This document shows, piece after piece, positions 15,613 through 24,134 of a DNA stretch of 64,000 bases. How positions within the stretch are numbered: the stretch's first letter is position 1; each line of letters begins with the position of its first letter. The position numbers and the translations under genes were made by a program. Origin of the DNA: Acidaminobacter hydrogenoformans DSM 2784 (lineage in GTDB: Bacteria; Bacillota; Clostridia; Peptostreptococcales; Acidaminobacteraceae); contig NZ_FMWL01000002.1 in assembly GCF_900103005.1 (NCBI RefSeq), positions 186,001-250,000 on the forward strand, given 5' to 3'. The notes beneath the pieces were generated by a model, which did no database searches, was not told the DNA's origin, and saw nothing but the letters and a program-made list of their open reading frames with translations.

Positions 15613-17451
15613 GTGAGGGGGCCCTTGAAGTTCCTCACAAATTTAATATTTTTTCTCATCATATCCATTCTGGCTTTCTGGAGCGCGTCAGCTGCTTTCT
15701 CATCAAGCCAGGAAATCACGCCTTTGGATCTCAACACAACAGCGCCTTTCAGTGCTGCCGAAGTGACGGCGAATCAAAAAAACCTTAAAGTTGTGGGTCT
15801 GAATGATGATTACCCATTAATGTTTATCAACCGAAATGGTATGCCGGATGGTTTGGCTGTCAACCTGCTTCGTGAATTTTCTGAGTCCTTTGGGTATACC
15901 GTTCAGTTTGAGCTTTTAAATACTGAGCAGCTCCGTCTCATATCCGCGGACAGCTATGATGTCATTTACTCTGGGAACAGAATCTCTGCCCCTGAGCTTA
16001 CGAGATTGACAGAACCTTTCTATATCCATTCCTATACACTCTTTGTTGAGCAATCCGCAGCGGAAAAAATTGATTTTTTATCATTATTTCTTGAGGATTC
16101 AGGCAAGCTTAGCATAGGATACAGGAGCAATGATAATTTAGACAAATTCTTGGAAAACAAGTCAACCCGCAACAGCTTGATGCCCATGCCAAATCACGAC
16201 TCAGCGCTGGAGGGCCTTCTGGAAGATCAATACGACGCGGCTTTCATGCCCAAAGAGATTGGACTATTATTGTTGAGCGAACGAAACGCCTTGGAGATCC
16301 AGGCACTCGAAACGACACTCTATTTAGAAGAAAACTCATTCATTGTTAGCGCCAGTGATATTTTGCTTCAATTCGAGCTTAATAATTTTATTCAAAGCCT
16401 TAAGAAATCCGGCAGACTTCAAACTTTGGTCAAGACATGGATTTCCATACCTGAAAGCAACAGTGAAGAATCAAATCTGCTGTCCCTATTCAACTATTTC
16501 TTTCTGATTTCTGCAGCTGCAACCTTTGCGTTCTCCTATAGAAGCTACCATCTTGAACGGGATGTCGAAAAGCAGGCCGCTGAGCTCAATCAGCTTAACT
16601 ATGCCAACGAAGAGCTCTGGACGGCTTTGATCAACGAAGAACGCTATAAAAATGAATATTATATCAATTTGTCCCACGAGCTGCGTACGCCGCTCAGTCT
16701 GATCCTGAACGCCGTCAATGCCGCAGAGCGCAGTGTACTGACCCAATCCAGCACACTTTCCGCAGACAAATTTTCCAAGTACACCGGCATAGCTAAAAAT
16801 AACAGTATGAGACTGCTTCGCGTCATAAATAATCTGATTGACGCAAATCATCTTGAAAACAAAGACTACACCCTCGACCTGAAGCGCGTGGATCTCGTAC
16901 TTGAGCTCAACGAGCTGATCAAATGGATTAACGAGGTTCTTGACCCAAAAGCCCTTGATATTCATCTCTCAACTTCATTAAAGTCACTCGAAGCAATAGT
17001 CGATCCCTATGAGCTGGACCGAATAATCCTGAATCTGATCTCCAACGCTTTCAAATTCAACGATCAAAAACCTTGCATACAACTGAAACTTTCCAGTGGC
17101 AATGAAAGTCTTTTCATTGACTTTGAAGACAACAGCCTTGGCATTCCTAAAGATTCAGTACAGCGGGCTTTCCAAAAATTCCATCAGCTCGAGTCGGAGT
17201 TTTCCGTTAAGTCAGAGGGCGCAGGCTTTGGTCTTTATCTTTCCAAGCAGCTTATTGAGCTGCACGGCGGAACGCTCAGCCCAATTTATGCCTCGGGCAC
17301 GAGTGGCATGCACTACAGACTCCAGCTGCCCCTAACTATGTCAGAAGAGTATCACAAACCCTCAAGCGGCAAAAGCTTATTTTATGACCGAGGGCGTTTG
17401 GTTCGCCTTGAACTCTCAGAAATCAAAACCCAAGATTTGTCCAAAAATTAA
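15613..17451 (+). CDS. Sensor histidine kinase with extracytoplasmic solute-binding domain
   Basis: The 612-aa protein has a signal/TM segment at residues 5-27, then a family 3 (amino-acid type) solute-binding-like domain (about 55-275: LKVVGLNDDYPLMFINRNGMPDGLAVNLLREF). One membrane helix follows (LLSLFNYFFLISAAATFAFSY), then a short coiled coil, HisKA with YYINLSHELRTPLSLIL, and HATPase with NLISNAFKFND and GAGFGLYLSKQLIELHGG. The G1 box reads DNSLGIP instead of the usual DxGxGI. No response regulator is adjacent. Start is GTG 15613 or TTG 15625; the latter gives MKFLTNLIFFLII behind GAGGGG. Confidence 0.9.
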   Translation: MRGPLKFLTNLIFFLIISILAFWSASAAFSSSQEITPLDLNTTAPFSAAEVTANQKNLKVVGLNDDYPLMFINRNGMPDGLAVNLLREFSESFGYTVQFELLNTEQLRLISADSYDVIYSGNRISAPELTRLTEPFYIHSYTLFVEQSAAEKIDFLSLFLEDSGKLSIGYRSNDNLDKFLENKSTRNSLMPMPNHDSALEGLLEDQYDAAFMPKEIGLLLLSERNALEIQALETTLYLEENSFIVSASDILLQFELNNFIQSLKKSGRLQTLVKTWISIPESNSEESNLLSLFNYFFLISAAATFAFSYRSYHLERDVEKQAAELNQLNYANEELWTALINEERYKNEYYINLSHELRTPLSLILNAVNAAERSVLTQSSTLSADKFSKYTGIAKNNSMRLLRVINNLIDANHLENKDYTLDLKRVDLVLELNELIKWINEVLDPKALDIHLSTSLKSLEAIVDPYELDRIILNLISNAFKFNDQKPCIQLKLSSGNESLFIDFEDNSLGIPKDSVQRAFQKFHQLESEFSVKSEGAGFGLYLSKQLIELHGGTLSPIYASGTSGMHYRLQLPLTMSEEYHKPSSGKSLFYDRGRLVRLELSEIKTQDLSKN

Positions 17452-17502
17452 AGGGAATCCTGATCCAACCACCTATATGGCGTTTGGAATAGGATTCCCT
17501 TT
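17450..17502. terminator. Bidirectional terminator between the convergent kinase and cysE genes
   Basis: AAAGGGAATCCT and AGGATTCCCTTT form a 12-bp perfect stem with a long loop. Convergent transcripts meet here, so it probably serves both. T-tracts are short. Confidence 0.6.
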
Positions 17503-17522
17503 ATCGCTGTTCTGACTCAGGA

Positions 17523-18095
17523 TTAAATGACCATATGATTATAAATTTCGGTTTCTTTATATTTGTCAATTTCTATGACTTGTCCCCTGCGTACCATGCG
17601 GGCTGGAATGCCAACCGCTGTTGAAAATGACTCAACATTGTGAAGCACGACAGAATTCGCGCCAATTTTACTTCCAGAGGATACAGTTATAGGACCAAGA
17701 ATTTTCGCCCCGGAACCAACGACCACATCATCTCCAATAGTAGGATGCCGTTTACCTTTGTCTTTGCCAGTGCCACCCAAAGTGACGCCCTGATAAAGGG
17801 TCACGTAATTCCCTATTTCAGTGGTCTCACCAATAACGACACCCATGCCGTGATCAATGAACAGACCTTTGCCGATTGTCGCAGCCGGATGAATTTCTAT
17901 GCCAGTCATGAACCTCGCGAATTGAGAGATAAAACGCGCGGAAAAAAAACGTTTGTGGCGATACAGCCAATTGGCAACTCTATACAGACCAACAGCATGT
18001 ACACTTGGGTAAAGAAGAATAATCTCAAGATTGGATCGCGCTGCAGGATCACGTTCTTTTACTGTCTCCAAATAAGCTTTTATATTTCTGAACAT
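17523..18095 (-). CDS. cysE: Serine O-acetyltransferase
   Basis: This 190-aa enzyme makes O-acetylserine from serine and acetyl-CoA, the first step of cysteine synthesis. A helical N-terminal part ([32 protein letters not shown]) leads into left-handed beta-helix hexapeptide repeats ([63 protein letters not shown]) holding the catalytic DH-G-GVVIGE segment. It is a short form, as is common in Firmicutes. Its ATG overlaps the cysK stop as TAATG. Regulation is by the cysteine T-box upstream of cysK. Confidence 0.95.
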   Translation of the reverse strand: MFRNIKAYLETVKERDPAARSNLEIILLYPSVHAVGLYRVANWLYRHKRFFSARFISQFARFMTGIEIHPAATIGKGLFIDHGMGVVIGETTEIGNYVTLYQGVTLGGTGKDKGKRHPTIGDDVVVGSGAKILGPITVSSGSKIGANSVVLHNVESFSTAVGIPARMVRRGQVIEIDKYKETEIYNHMVI

Positions 18096-19015
18096 TATGC
18101 TTCACCCCTAAATACATTCATAGACAGGTATTTGTCTCCACTGTCTGGCGCCACTGTCAGTACCTTGGCATCCGGCCCGAGTTCAGCCGCAATCTTAAGG
18201 GCCGCTGCTACATTGGCTGCAGCAGAAATGCCCAGAAACAAGCCTTCTTCCCTGGCCAATCGATTAGCTGTCTGATAAGCGTCATCATCTTCCACCGTCA
18301 TAAGCTGGTCCACCACATCCTGATTGTAAAGCGCCGTCACAAATCCGGCGCCAATCCCCTGAATCTTGTGAGATCCTGGCTGTCCGCCGCTTATGACTGG
18401 CGAATTCGCCGGCTCAACTGCGACAATTTTTATGAAAGGACGCTCTTCTTTCAAACGCTTCCCAACACCGCTGATTGTACCGCTGGTTCCAACACCGGCT
18501 ACAAAGACATCCAATCGCTCAAAATCGTTAAGGATTTCCTGGGCTGTTGTCTTATAATGCATATCAGGATTCGCCGGATTTGAGAATTGTCCTGGTATGA
18601 AGACATTGTCATCTTCCTCTTTCAGCTGAGACGCTCTTTCAATGGCACCTTTCATGCCTTTCGCGCCTTCTGTCAAAAGGATCTCAGCGCCGTAAGCTTT
18701 CATGATGATTCTCCGCTCAATACTCATGGTCTCAGGCATGATAATCACGACCTTGTAGCCCTTCAAAGCCCCAATCATGGCAATGGCAATGCCAGTATTG
18801 CCGCTGGTCGGTTCGACAATAGTCATCCCCGGCTTAAGTTTCCCTTTTTTCTCAGCATCCTCAATCATTCCGAGGGCTGCCCGGTCTTTGATACTGCCAC
18901 CTGGATTCTTTCCTTCAAGTTTTACGTAAACCTCTGCACCTTGTGAAAGAGGCATAGCATTTAATTTTACTACAGGGGTTTGACCAATCATTTCCAGCAA
19001 TGAATTATAAATCAT
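18095..19015 (-). CDS. cysK: Cysteine synthase A (O-acetylserine sulfhydrylase)
   Basis: This 306-aa PLP enzyme converts O-acetylserine and sulfide to cysteine. The PLP lysine lies in [16 protein letters not shown] (residue about 41), the phosphate/substrate loop is [16 protein letters not shown], and the glycine-rich [12 protein letters not shown] loop is intact. The length is normal. The ATG at 19015 has AAGAAGGGAG upstream. It is first in a two-gene operon with cysE, preceded by a T-box leader whose specifier is a cysteine codon. Confidence 0.96.
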   Translation of the reverse strand: MIYNSLLEMIGQTPVVKLNAMPLSQGAEVYVKLEGKNPGGSIKDRAALGMIEDAEKKGKLKPGMTIVEPTSGNTGIAIAMIGALKGYKVVIIMPETMSIERRIIMKAYGAEILLTEGAKGMKGAIERASQLKEEDDNVFIPGQFSNPANPDMHYKTTAQEILNDFERLDVFVAGVGTSGTISGVGKRLKEERPFIKIVAVEPANSPVISGGQPGSHKIQGIGAGFVTALYNQDVVDQLMTVEDDDAYQTANRLAREEGLFLGISAAANVAAALKIAAELGPDAKVLTVAPDSGDKYLSMNVFRGEA

Positions 19016-19044
19016 TTTCTGCGCTCCCTTCTTACTTGCCTGAC

Positions 19045-19300
19045 ATTTTAACTGACGACAAAAAACTCCACCTCATGCACTGACTGTGCATAGAGGTGGA
19101 GTTTGCTCCACGGTTCCACTCTAACTTTAACTCTGGGACACTTTCATGCCTGATCCCTGTAACGGGAGAACCCGGCGCAGCCTACTCAACTTTCGGTGCG
19201 CGACTCAGAAGGGCACTTCACACTGACCGTCATAAGGGATTCCCACCGACACCCTCTCTCTGAAAAGACTTGTCAACATTACTTTCCTTCGTCAACGTAT
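19045..19300 (-). ncRNA. T-box riboswitch leader, cysteine specific, upstream of cysK-cysE
   Basis: On the minus strand the leader carries AGAGTGGAACCGTGG (19124-19110), matching the T-box core that pairs with the uncharged tRNA end. It ends in a strong terminator, with GAGGTGGAGT paired to ACTCCACCTC and a T run (19061-19102). The Stem I region contains GAAGTGCCCTTCTG, in which TGC (19215-19213) sits where the specifier codon is expected, matching tRNA-Cys. Uncharged tRNA-Cys would favour the antiterminator and turn on cysteine synthesis. Confidence 0.88.
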
Positions 19301-19336
19301 TTCCGACTGATTTAATATGAATTCTACTTAATACGT

Positions 19337-19365
19337 ATTTTAAATCCTCTCGTTCAAAAAGTCAA
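19337..19365 (-). promoter_or_regulatory. Promoter of the cysK T-box leader
   Basis: On the minus strand TTGACT (19360-19365) and TAAAAT (19337-19342) are separated by exactly 17 bp, just upstream of the T-box leader. Confidence 0.75.
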
Positions 19366-19382
19366 AGCTTTTTTTGAAAATA

Positions 19383-20333
19383 TTAATAACGATTCAGTCT
19401 GGTGGTTAAAAGCTCAATAAATCGCTCTGCATCCAGACCTATACACACTTGAGCGTTAGGTGACTTTCCCCAGCGGCCATCAAAATCACAAACTGTTTGT
19501 CCGTCACAATAGCGGCTTTCTGTCTCAATTCCCACATATCTATGGATGCATTTTACAAGTGATGGGTCAATTGCCACGGCAACAGCTAAAGGATCATGCA
19601 TCAGACACGCCTCAAAGCCGTTGATTGCCAAAAATCTTTGGCGGTACTCCATTGTGACCTGATCTACAAATTTCTTTATATCCGGGCTTGCAGTCAGCGC
19701 GTCAATATCCGTCTTCCGAAGCAGCGCCTTACGCGTGACGTCCAGTCCCACCATAGTCAGTGGCGCGCCACTGTGAAAAACAAGATCCGCAGCCTCCGGA
19801 TCTATGGCAATGTTGAATTCCGCCACCGGAGATTCATTGCCGCGCCCTTCAGCGACGCCTCCCATGACTATGATCTCCTTGAATTTTAAAGCCAAATCAC
19901 GGTCCTGCATCAACAGCACACCTAAATTGGTTTCAGGTCCGGTCATAATTAAAGTGATCTCACCGGGATACTGCTCTAACTGAGACTTGATAAATGTCCC
20001 CGCATCAACCTCGCTTGGTTCGCCTGGCTGAAGCTCTGCCAGTTGTCCCGCCAAGCCGCAGTCCCCATGAACTTCTTTGGCATACCTTATTGAACGCCAC
20101 AAAGGTTTCAGCGCCCCCTTGAAAACCGGTAACGCTTCTCTTCCAATCAGCTTTAAAACCTTCAGCGTATTTTTCGTTGCCGACTCCAAATCAATGTTCC
20201 CGGAAACTGTGGTAATCCCAATAACCTCAAGCTCTGGCGAAGCCAGAGCCAGCATGATGGCAATCGCGTCATCAATGCCGGTATCCACATCCAAAATCAC
20301 TTTTTTCTTTCTGATGAATCCTGCAACTGTCAA
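19383..20333 (-). CDS. Nucleoside hydrolase (inosine-uridine preferring family)
   Basis: The protein is about 316 aa. The family signature VILDVDTGIDDAIAIMLAL lies near the N-terminus (Asp residues bind Ca2+). LIMTGPETNLGVLL, IVMGGVAEGRGNESPVAEFNIAIDPEAADLVF and CLMHDPLAVAVAI complete the metal and ribose pocket. It splits nucleosides into base and ribose. A TTG at 20333 fits GAGAGG spacing best; an ATG at 20342 directly abuts that site, and a TTG at 20357 is also in frame. It stands alone. Confidence 0.9.
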   Translation of the reverse strand: MTVAGFIRKKKVILDVDTGIDDAIAIMLALASPELEVIGITTVSGNIDLESATKNTLKVLKLIGREALPVFKGALKPLWRSIRYAKEVHGDCGLAGQLAELQPGEPSEVDAGTFIKSQLEQYPGEITLIMTGPETNLGVLLMQDRDLALKFKEIIVMGGVAEGRGNESPVAEFNIAIDPEAADLVFHSGAPLTMVGLDVTRKALLRKTDIDALTASPDIKKFVDQVTMEYRQRFLAINGFEACLMHDPLAVAVAIDPSLVKCIHRYVGIETESRYCDGQTVCDFDGRWGKSPNAQVCIGLDAERFIELLTTRLNRY

Positions 20334-20361
20334 ATTTTTCATCCTCTCTTGCAACAAGAAA

Positions 20362-20410
20362 GAAGGTGTGCTGAAGAAAGTCTTGCCTCAACTTCCTGGA
20401 CCACACCTTC
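20362..20410 (-). terminator. Terminator after mscL
   Basis: GAAGGTGTG and CACACCTTC form a 9-bp stem around a 31-nt loop with further inner pairing. The minus strand then reads TTTCTTGTT. It lies between mscL and the nucleoside hydrolase start. Confidence 0.55.
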
Positions 20411-20479
20411 TGTGCCTTGATTTATTTGACTGATTTACTTCACTGCATGTTATTCAACAGTTACTTCTGCAACTTTTCA

Positions 20480-20872
20480 TTACTTTTTGAGTAAGTCCCT
20501 GATCTCTTCAAGAAGGACTTCCTGACGAGGTGGCTCAGGTGGCGCAGAAGGCGCTTCCTCTTGCTTTTTCCTCATTCGATTGATCAGCTTGACTACCAGG
20601 AAGATAGCAAAAGCAATGATCACAAAATCCACCATGGACTGAATGAAGGCGCCATAACGTATAGCGGCTTCTTCCACGCCTTCTGAAGCCGGCGTAATCA
20701 CATACTTGAGATTCGCGAAGCTTACACCACCTAAAACCAATCCTATCAAAGGCATTATGAGATCGTTGACGAGTGAGGTGACGATCTTGCCAAATGCGCC
20801 GCCAATGACGACTGCGACCGCGAGATCAACAACATTGCCTCTTAGCACAAAAGCTTTGAATTCCTTTAACAT
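20480..20872 (-). CDS. mscL: Large-conductance mechanosensitive channel
   Basis: This 130-aa protein opens under membrane tension to release solutes on osmotic downshock. The N-terminal MLKEFKAFVLRGNVVDLAVAVVIGGAFGKIVTSLVNDLIMPLIG contains the amphipathic S1 helix and the pore-lining TM1 with its Gly/Ala pattern. TM2 is SMVDFVIIAFAIFLVVKLINRM. A charged cytoplasmic helix (RQEVLLEEIRDLLKK) ends the chain. Length and layout match the family. Confidence 0.96.
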   Translation of the reverse strand: MLKEFKAFVLRGNVVDLAVAVVIGGAFGKIVTSLVNDLIMPLIGLVLGGVSFANLKYVITPASEGVEEAAIRYGAFIQSMVDFVIIAFAIFLVVKLINRMRKKQEEAPSAPPEPPRQEVLLEEIRDLLKK

Positions 20873-20933
20873 GAGTCTCCTCCTCTACCACATTAGTTAA
20901 TGTTAGTGGACGATATACCCATATTTATCCTGT

Positions 20934-21830
20934 TTATTCTTTTGGCATTAAGACATTCATTCTTTTTTCCAAAATTTTGATTTCTATGGGGAGCCTGCCC
21001 CCTTCTTCACCATCGATATCAATTTTCATGAGATCCATGGAAGAGGCCTTTAAATGCTTTACCGGGTAATACACTATGGTCTCTCCAGCGAATTTTTGCG
21101 TATTTATGTAGTTCATAACAATCTTTACCGCCTGCATAAAGGACGACTTTTTCATCACCATGAGGTATAAATTCCCGTCATCCAGCTCAATAGGCCTGGC
21201 ATAATTCCTGAAGCCCCCTACAGAATTGGAATTCGTGACTGTAAATAAAGTGAGGTCCTCTTCAATGACCTCACCATTGATTTCCAACTTAACCCGGTGA
21301 GACTCTTTCAAATATTTCAGGCTGTCTTTGATGCCATAAACCAGGTATGCCAAGCGGCCAAACAATTTCTTCAGTGGCCTGGGCACGGCATAGCCCACAT
21401 CCGTAAATGCCCCTACTCCAACGACATTAATGAAGTAAAGCCCGTTGCAAATTCCAACGTCTATCTTCTTTGTCGTTCCCTTTTCCAGCACAGTTATAAA
21501 ATGTTCAATTTTATCCTTCATCCCTAAGACAGAAGCAAAGTCATTCACCGTTCCAAAAGGAAGCACGGCAAGTACCGCTTCTGAATTTCCCTTAAGAATC
21601 CCGTTGGCAGAGCTATGGACGGTTCCATCACCGCCGCAGGCTATAATCAGCTCCGCGCCAGCTTGGCAAGCCCTTGAAACTTCAGCTTCAATGTCAATGC
21701 CTTTTGCGACATCTATTAACTCAACCTCAGCCTTCATTTCCAGGAACGCCATCAAAGGTTCTAATTTCCAGGATGGCTTGTGCATTCCCGAATAGGAGTT
21801 GTACACCAATGCAATTTTTTTGTAATCCAT
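20934..21830 (-). CDS. Diacylglycerol kinase / YegS-type lipid kinase
   Basis: This 298-aa protein begins KKIALVYNSYSGMH and has the ATP-binding loop IIACGGDGTVHSSANGIL (residues about 61-78), then VLPFGTVNDFASVLG. These are the hallmarks of the diacylglycerol kinase catalytic domain (DGKB, YtlR, YegS). The C-terminal half contains INVVGVGAFTDVG and DDGNLYLMVMKK. It phosphorylates a lipid, probably diacylglycerol; the exact substrate cannot be told from sequence. It is a single gene between mscL and the antiporter. Confidence 0.9.
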   Translation of the reverse strand: MDYKKIALVYNSYSGMHKPSWKLEPLMAFLEMKAEVELIDVAKGIDIEAEVSRACQAGAELIIACGGDGTVHSSANGILKGNSEAVLAVLPFGTVNDFASVLGMKDKIEHFITVLEKGTTKKIDVGICNGLYFINVVGVGAFTDVGYAVPRPLKKLFGRLAYLVYGIKDSLKYLKESHRVKLEINGEVIEEDLTLFTVTNSNSVGGFRNYARPIELDDGNLYLMVMKKSSFMQAVKIVMNYINTQKFAGETIVYYPVKHLKASSMDLMKIDIDGEEGGRLPIEIKILEKRMNVLMPKE

Positions 21831-22007
21831 AAAGTTGGCCTACTCCCCTCTATTTCACGGATGCGTCATTTTGCTCACTGAACTGCAAAAGACATCTGTA
21901 CTGACATTATACCATGTCCTTAAAAAATGACCAGACGCCACTATTTTACAATTCTGAGACAAGGGTCAATTTTTGGAATGACACCCTCTGGCCCGTAAAG
22001 GGCCACC

Positions 22008-23213
22008 CTAAAGAATGGCTTCCGATGGTGGCTCGTTTTGCGACAGCAGCCGAGGCGCCCCAAAACGAATTCCCACTGCGCCAAGTGGCGCTGTAATGAG
22101 AATTGAAAGCACCGCGACCGCCATGATTACCTCACCGCCTTTGACGCCCAAGGTCAGTGGTATGGCGCCAATCGCAGCCTGCACCGTGGCTTTTGGCCAG
22201 TAGGCCATGACGCAGAACAAACGTTCTCGGGCCGTCAGTTTTGAGCCTGCCGTCGAAATAAGGACGCCAAGGCTTCTGGCGGACAAACCAAAGGCAATAA
22301 TCAGAAGCCCCTTCCCGCCTGCTTCTGCCGCTACCGCGGGATTCACTTGTGCCCCAACCAGCACAAAGAGCAATATTTCCGCGAACACCCAGATCTTGCC
22401 GAACTTGGCAGATAGACGGTGCGCTACAACCGGGCGCTTTTCAAGGAGTATAAAGCCTATTGTCATGACACCAAGCAGCGCCGCGATTTCCAAACGATTT
22501 TTCAGCGCTGTCTCCACCGCGGTCAGCATTATGGCGATGCCTAAAATCAACAGCACCTTCTTGGTATCTCTGATGTGGCGACGCTCAAAAAGCTTCACCA
22601 ATACGAGCCCGCTGACGATGCCAAAGCCAATCCCCAAAAGTATGGAAACAGGGATCCACGCCAACTGAATGCCAATGTTGACATGAACTCCGCTGTACAT
22701 CCCTAAAAAAGCAGAAAATATGGTGATTGCCACGACATCGTCCACGGACGCTGCCGCCAGGATCAAGGTGGGTATATTTTTATCTGTTCCCACACCGCGC
22801 TCTGAAAGTTGAATCATCATTGGAACTATAACGGCTGGCGAGACTGCCGCAAGAATGAACCCCAAAATTCCACCCTGAATCCAACTAAACTCCAAAATGA
22901 TTGTAGCCATAAACGCAACCGCAAGACCCTCCAGGACGCCCGGAATAAAGCTGAGCTTTATTGCGGACAGTCCTACTTTGTTAAGAGCTTCACGACTGAT
23001 GCCAAGTCCGGCTCTTAACAGAATAATAATTAATGCAATTTTCCTGAAATCCGCTGAAGCCAACATTAAGTCAGAAGCGATCCAATTTAAGCCATAGGGT
23101 CCAATAATTATGCCCAGGATCAGCATCCCAAGCAGTCCGGGGAGTTTTATCCGGGAAAAAAGATAGTTCATGAATAATCCAAGCAAAGTCACAACCGCTA
23201 AACCCGTCGCCAT
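22008..23213 (-). CDS. Cation:proton antiporter under fluoride riboswitch control
   Basis: The protein is 401 aa and nearly all hydrophobic, with about 12 predicted membrane helices. It opens with GLFMNYLFSRIKLPGLLGMLILGIIIGPYGLNW, typical of the CPA1/CPA2 Na+(K+)/H+ exchanger domain, and contains AAASVDDVVAITIFSAFLG, where the Asp pair matches the ion-binding site of electrogenic antiporters. TAGGAGGG precedes the ATG at 23213. The leader is a fluoride riboswitch, so the gene is expected to be induced by fluoride. A role in fluoride or weak-acid stress (proton or cation balance, or fluoride export) is inferred. Confidence 0.9.
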   Translation of the reverse strand: MATGLAVVTLLGLFMNYLFSRIKLPGLLGMLILGIIIGPYGLNWIASDLMLASADFRKIALIIILLRAGLGISREALNKVGLSAIKLSFIPGVLEGLAVAFMATIILEFSWIQGGILGFILAAVSPAVIVPMMIQLSERGVGTDKNIPTLILAAASVDDVVAITIFSAFLGMYSGVHVNIGIQLAWIPVSILLGIGFGIVSGLVLVKLFERRHIRDTKKVLLILGIAIMLTAVETALKNRLEIAALLGVMTIGFILLEKRPVVAHRLSAKFGKIWVFAEILLFVLVGAQVNPAVAAEAGGKGLLIIAFGLSARSLGVLISTAGSKLTARERLFCVMAYWPKATVQAAIGAIPLTLGVKGGEVIMAVAVLSILITAPLGAVGIRFGAPRLLSQNEPPSEAIL

Positions 23214-23246
23214 TTCGCACCCTCCTAAAAATTAACATTCAAAAAC

Positions 23247-23317
23247 AAAAAATGACCCTGTCGTTTACTTCGACAGGTGTCATCAGCCCTTGGCATTTAA
23301 CGGCGAACACCATCGCC
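23247..23317 (-). ncRNA. Fluoride riboswitch (crcB motif) with overlapping terminator
   Basis: On the minus strand the aptamer reads GGCGATGGTGTTCGCC, then GTTAAATGCC, then GGGCTGATGACACCTGTC (23317 down to about 23268). It has the two short stems, the conserved GAUG and UGAUG segments, and the GGUGU/ACACC pairing of the crcB motif. The GATGACACCTGTCG segment also pairs with CGACAGGGTCAT, forming a terminator followed by six T (to 23247). Fluoride binding should free the transcript to continue into the antiporter. Confidence 0.92.
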
Positions 23318-23336
23318 AATTCATTTTTACCAGCGT

Positions 23337-23342
23337 ATCATA
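23337..23342 (-). promoter_or_regulatory. Probable -10 box of the fluoride riboswitch transcript
   Basis: TATGAT on the minus strand lies 20 bp before the aptamer. The -35 match is poor (TTGAAT sits at only 13-bp spacing), so this is tentative. Confidence 0.35.
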
Positions 23343-23452
23343 ACTGAACGGGATAATTCAAGGGAAATTTAAAATGCCCGGCCAATGCATCCTCCCAAGG
23401 TCTCCATCATTGTTCATTTTTTCACATTTATTTCACGAGGATGAAATCATGA

Positions 23453-23458
23453 TATAAT
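23453..23458 (+). promoter_or_regulatory. Possible -10 box for the formate dehydrogenase operon
   Basis: A perfect TATAAT lies 175 bp upstream of the first subunit gene, with a weak TTTCAC 16 bp before it. The rest of the 23460-23630 gap is very AT rich and shows no clear riboswitch or terminator, so the true start point is uncertain. Confidence 0.3.
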
Positions 23459-23633
23459 TTACTTAAATTTTGTCCCACTTAATTCCGAGTAATAAGCTTG
23501 TGTTTGCAATGACTTTAGTGTTGATAAAACTTTTTTTCAAAAAATTTCTACAATTATATAAGTTTAATATATTCATAATCGATAAAATAAGATAAAATCA
23601 AATCAACAATAAAAGAAGTCAGGAGGATGCTTC

Positions 23634-24134
23634 ATGGCTAAGAACATTTTAACAGAAGAAAATTTCAAGAAGCTACATAATGTCATCGAGCAGTATAAAC
23701 ATATCCAAGGGCCTCTGATGCCTGTTCTGAATGAAGCTCAAGTCATTTTTGGCGCAATTCCGTATGAAGTTCAAAAGACTATTTCTGAAGCACTCAACAT
23801 CCCTCTCGCTGAAATCTATGGCGTCGTCACCTTTTATTCACAATTTACGCTGGAACCAAAGGGAGATTATCTCATAGCCGTGTGTCTTGGCACCGCATGC
23901 TATGTCAAAGGTGCACAAAAGCTCCTGGATCAAATTGTCACGCGTCTCGGCGTCAAGGTTGGCGAGACTTCTCCTGACGGCCGTTATTCTGTTGAAGCCA
24001 CCCGCTGTATAGGCGCCTGTGGTCTTGCGCCAGTTCTTACGGTTAATAACGCGGTTTATGGACGGCTGGTTGAGGGAGATATCCAGGGCATACTTGAGAA
24101 ATATAGTAAAACTGCAGAGGAGGTTTCCGCTTGA
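23634..24134 (+). CDS. NuoE/HydC-like [2Fe-2S] subunit of formate dehydrogenase complex
   Basis: This 166-aa protein belongs to the 24-kDa NADH dehydrogenase subunit family. The N-terminal helical part contains GPLMPVLNEAQVIFGAIPYEVQKTISEALNIPLAEIYGVVTFYSQF. The thioredoxin-like part binds one [2Fe-2S] cluster through Cys in VCLGTACYVKGAQ and VEATRCIGACGLAPV. It passes electrons between the NuoF-like flavoprotein and the rest of the complex. AGGAGGATGCTTC precedes the ATG. It is the first gene of the formate dehydrogenase operon and its stop overlaps the next start. Confidence 0.93.
   Translation: MAKNILTEENFKKLHNVIEQYKHIQGPLMPVLNEAQVIFGAIPYEVQKTISEALNIPLAEIYGVVTFYSQFTLEPKGDYLIAVCLGTACYVKGAQKLLDQIVTRLGVKVGETSPDGRYSVEATRCIGACGLAPVLTVNNAVYGRLVEGDIQGILEKYSKTAEEVSA

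Noticed and set aside
19110..19124. Sequence resembling a tRNA T-arm (GGTTCCA) near cysK and again at 43620 near glyS
   Set aside because: Both belong to the T-box core AGxGTGGAACCG on the minus strand. No acceptor or anticodon arms are present, so there are no tRNA genes here.
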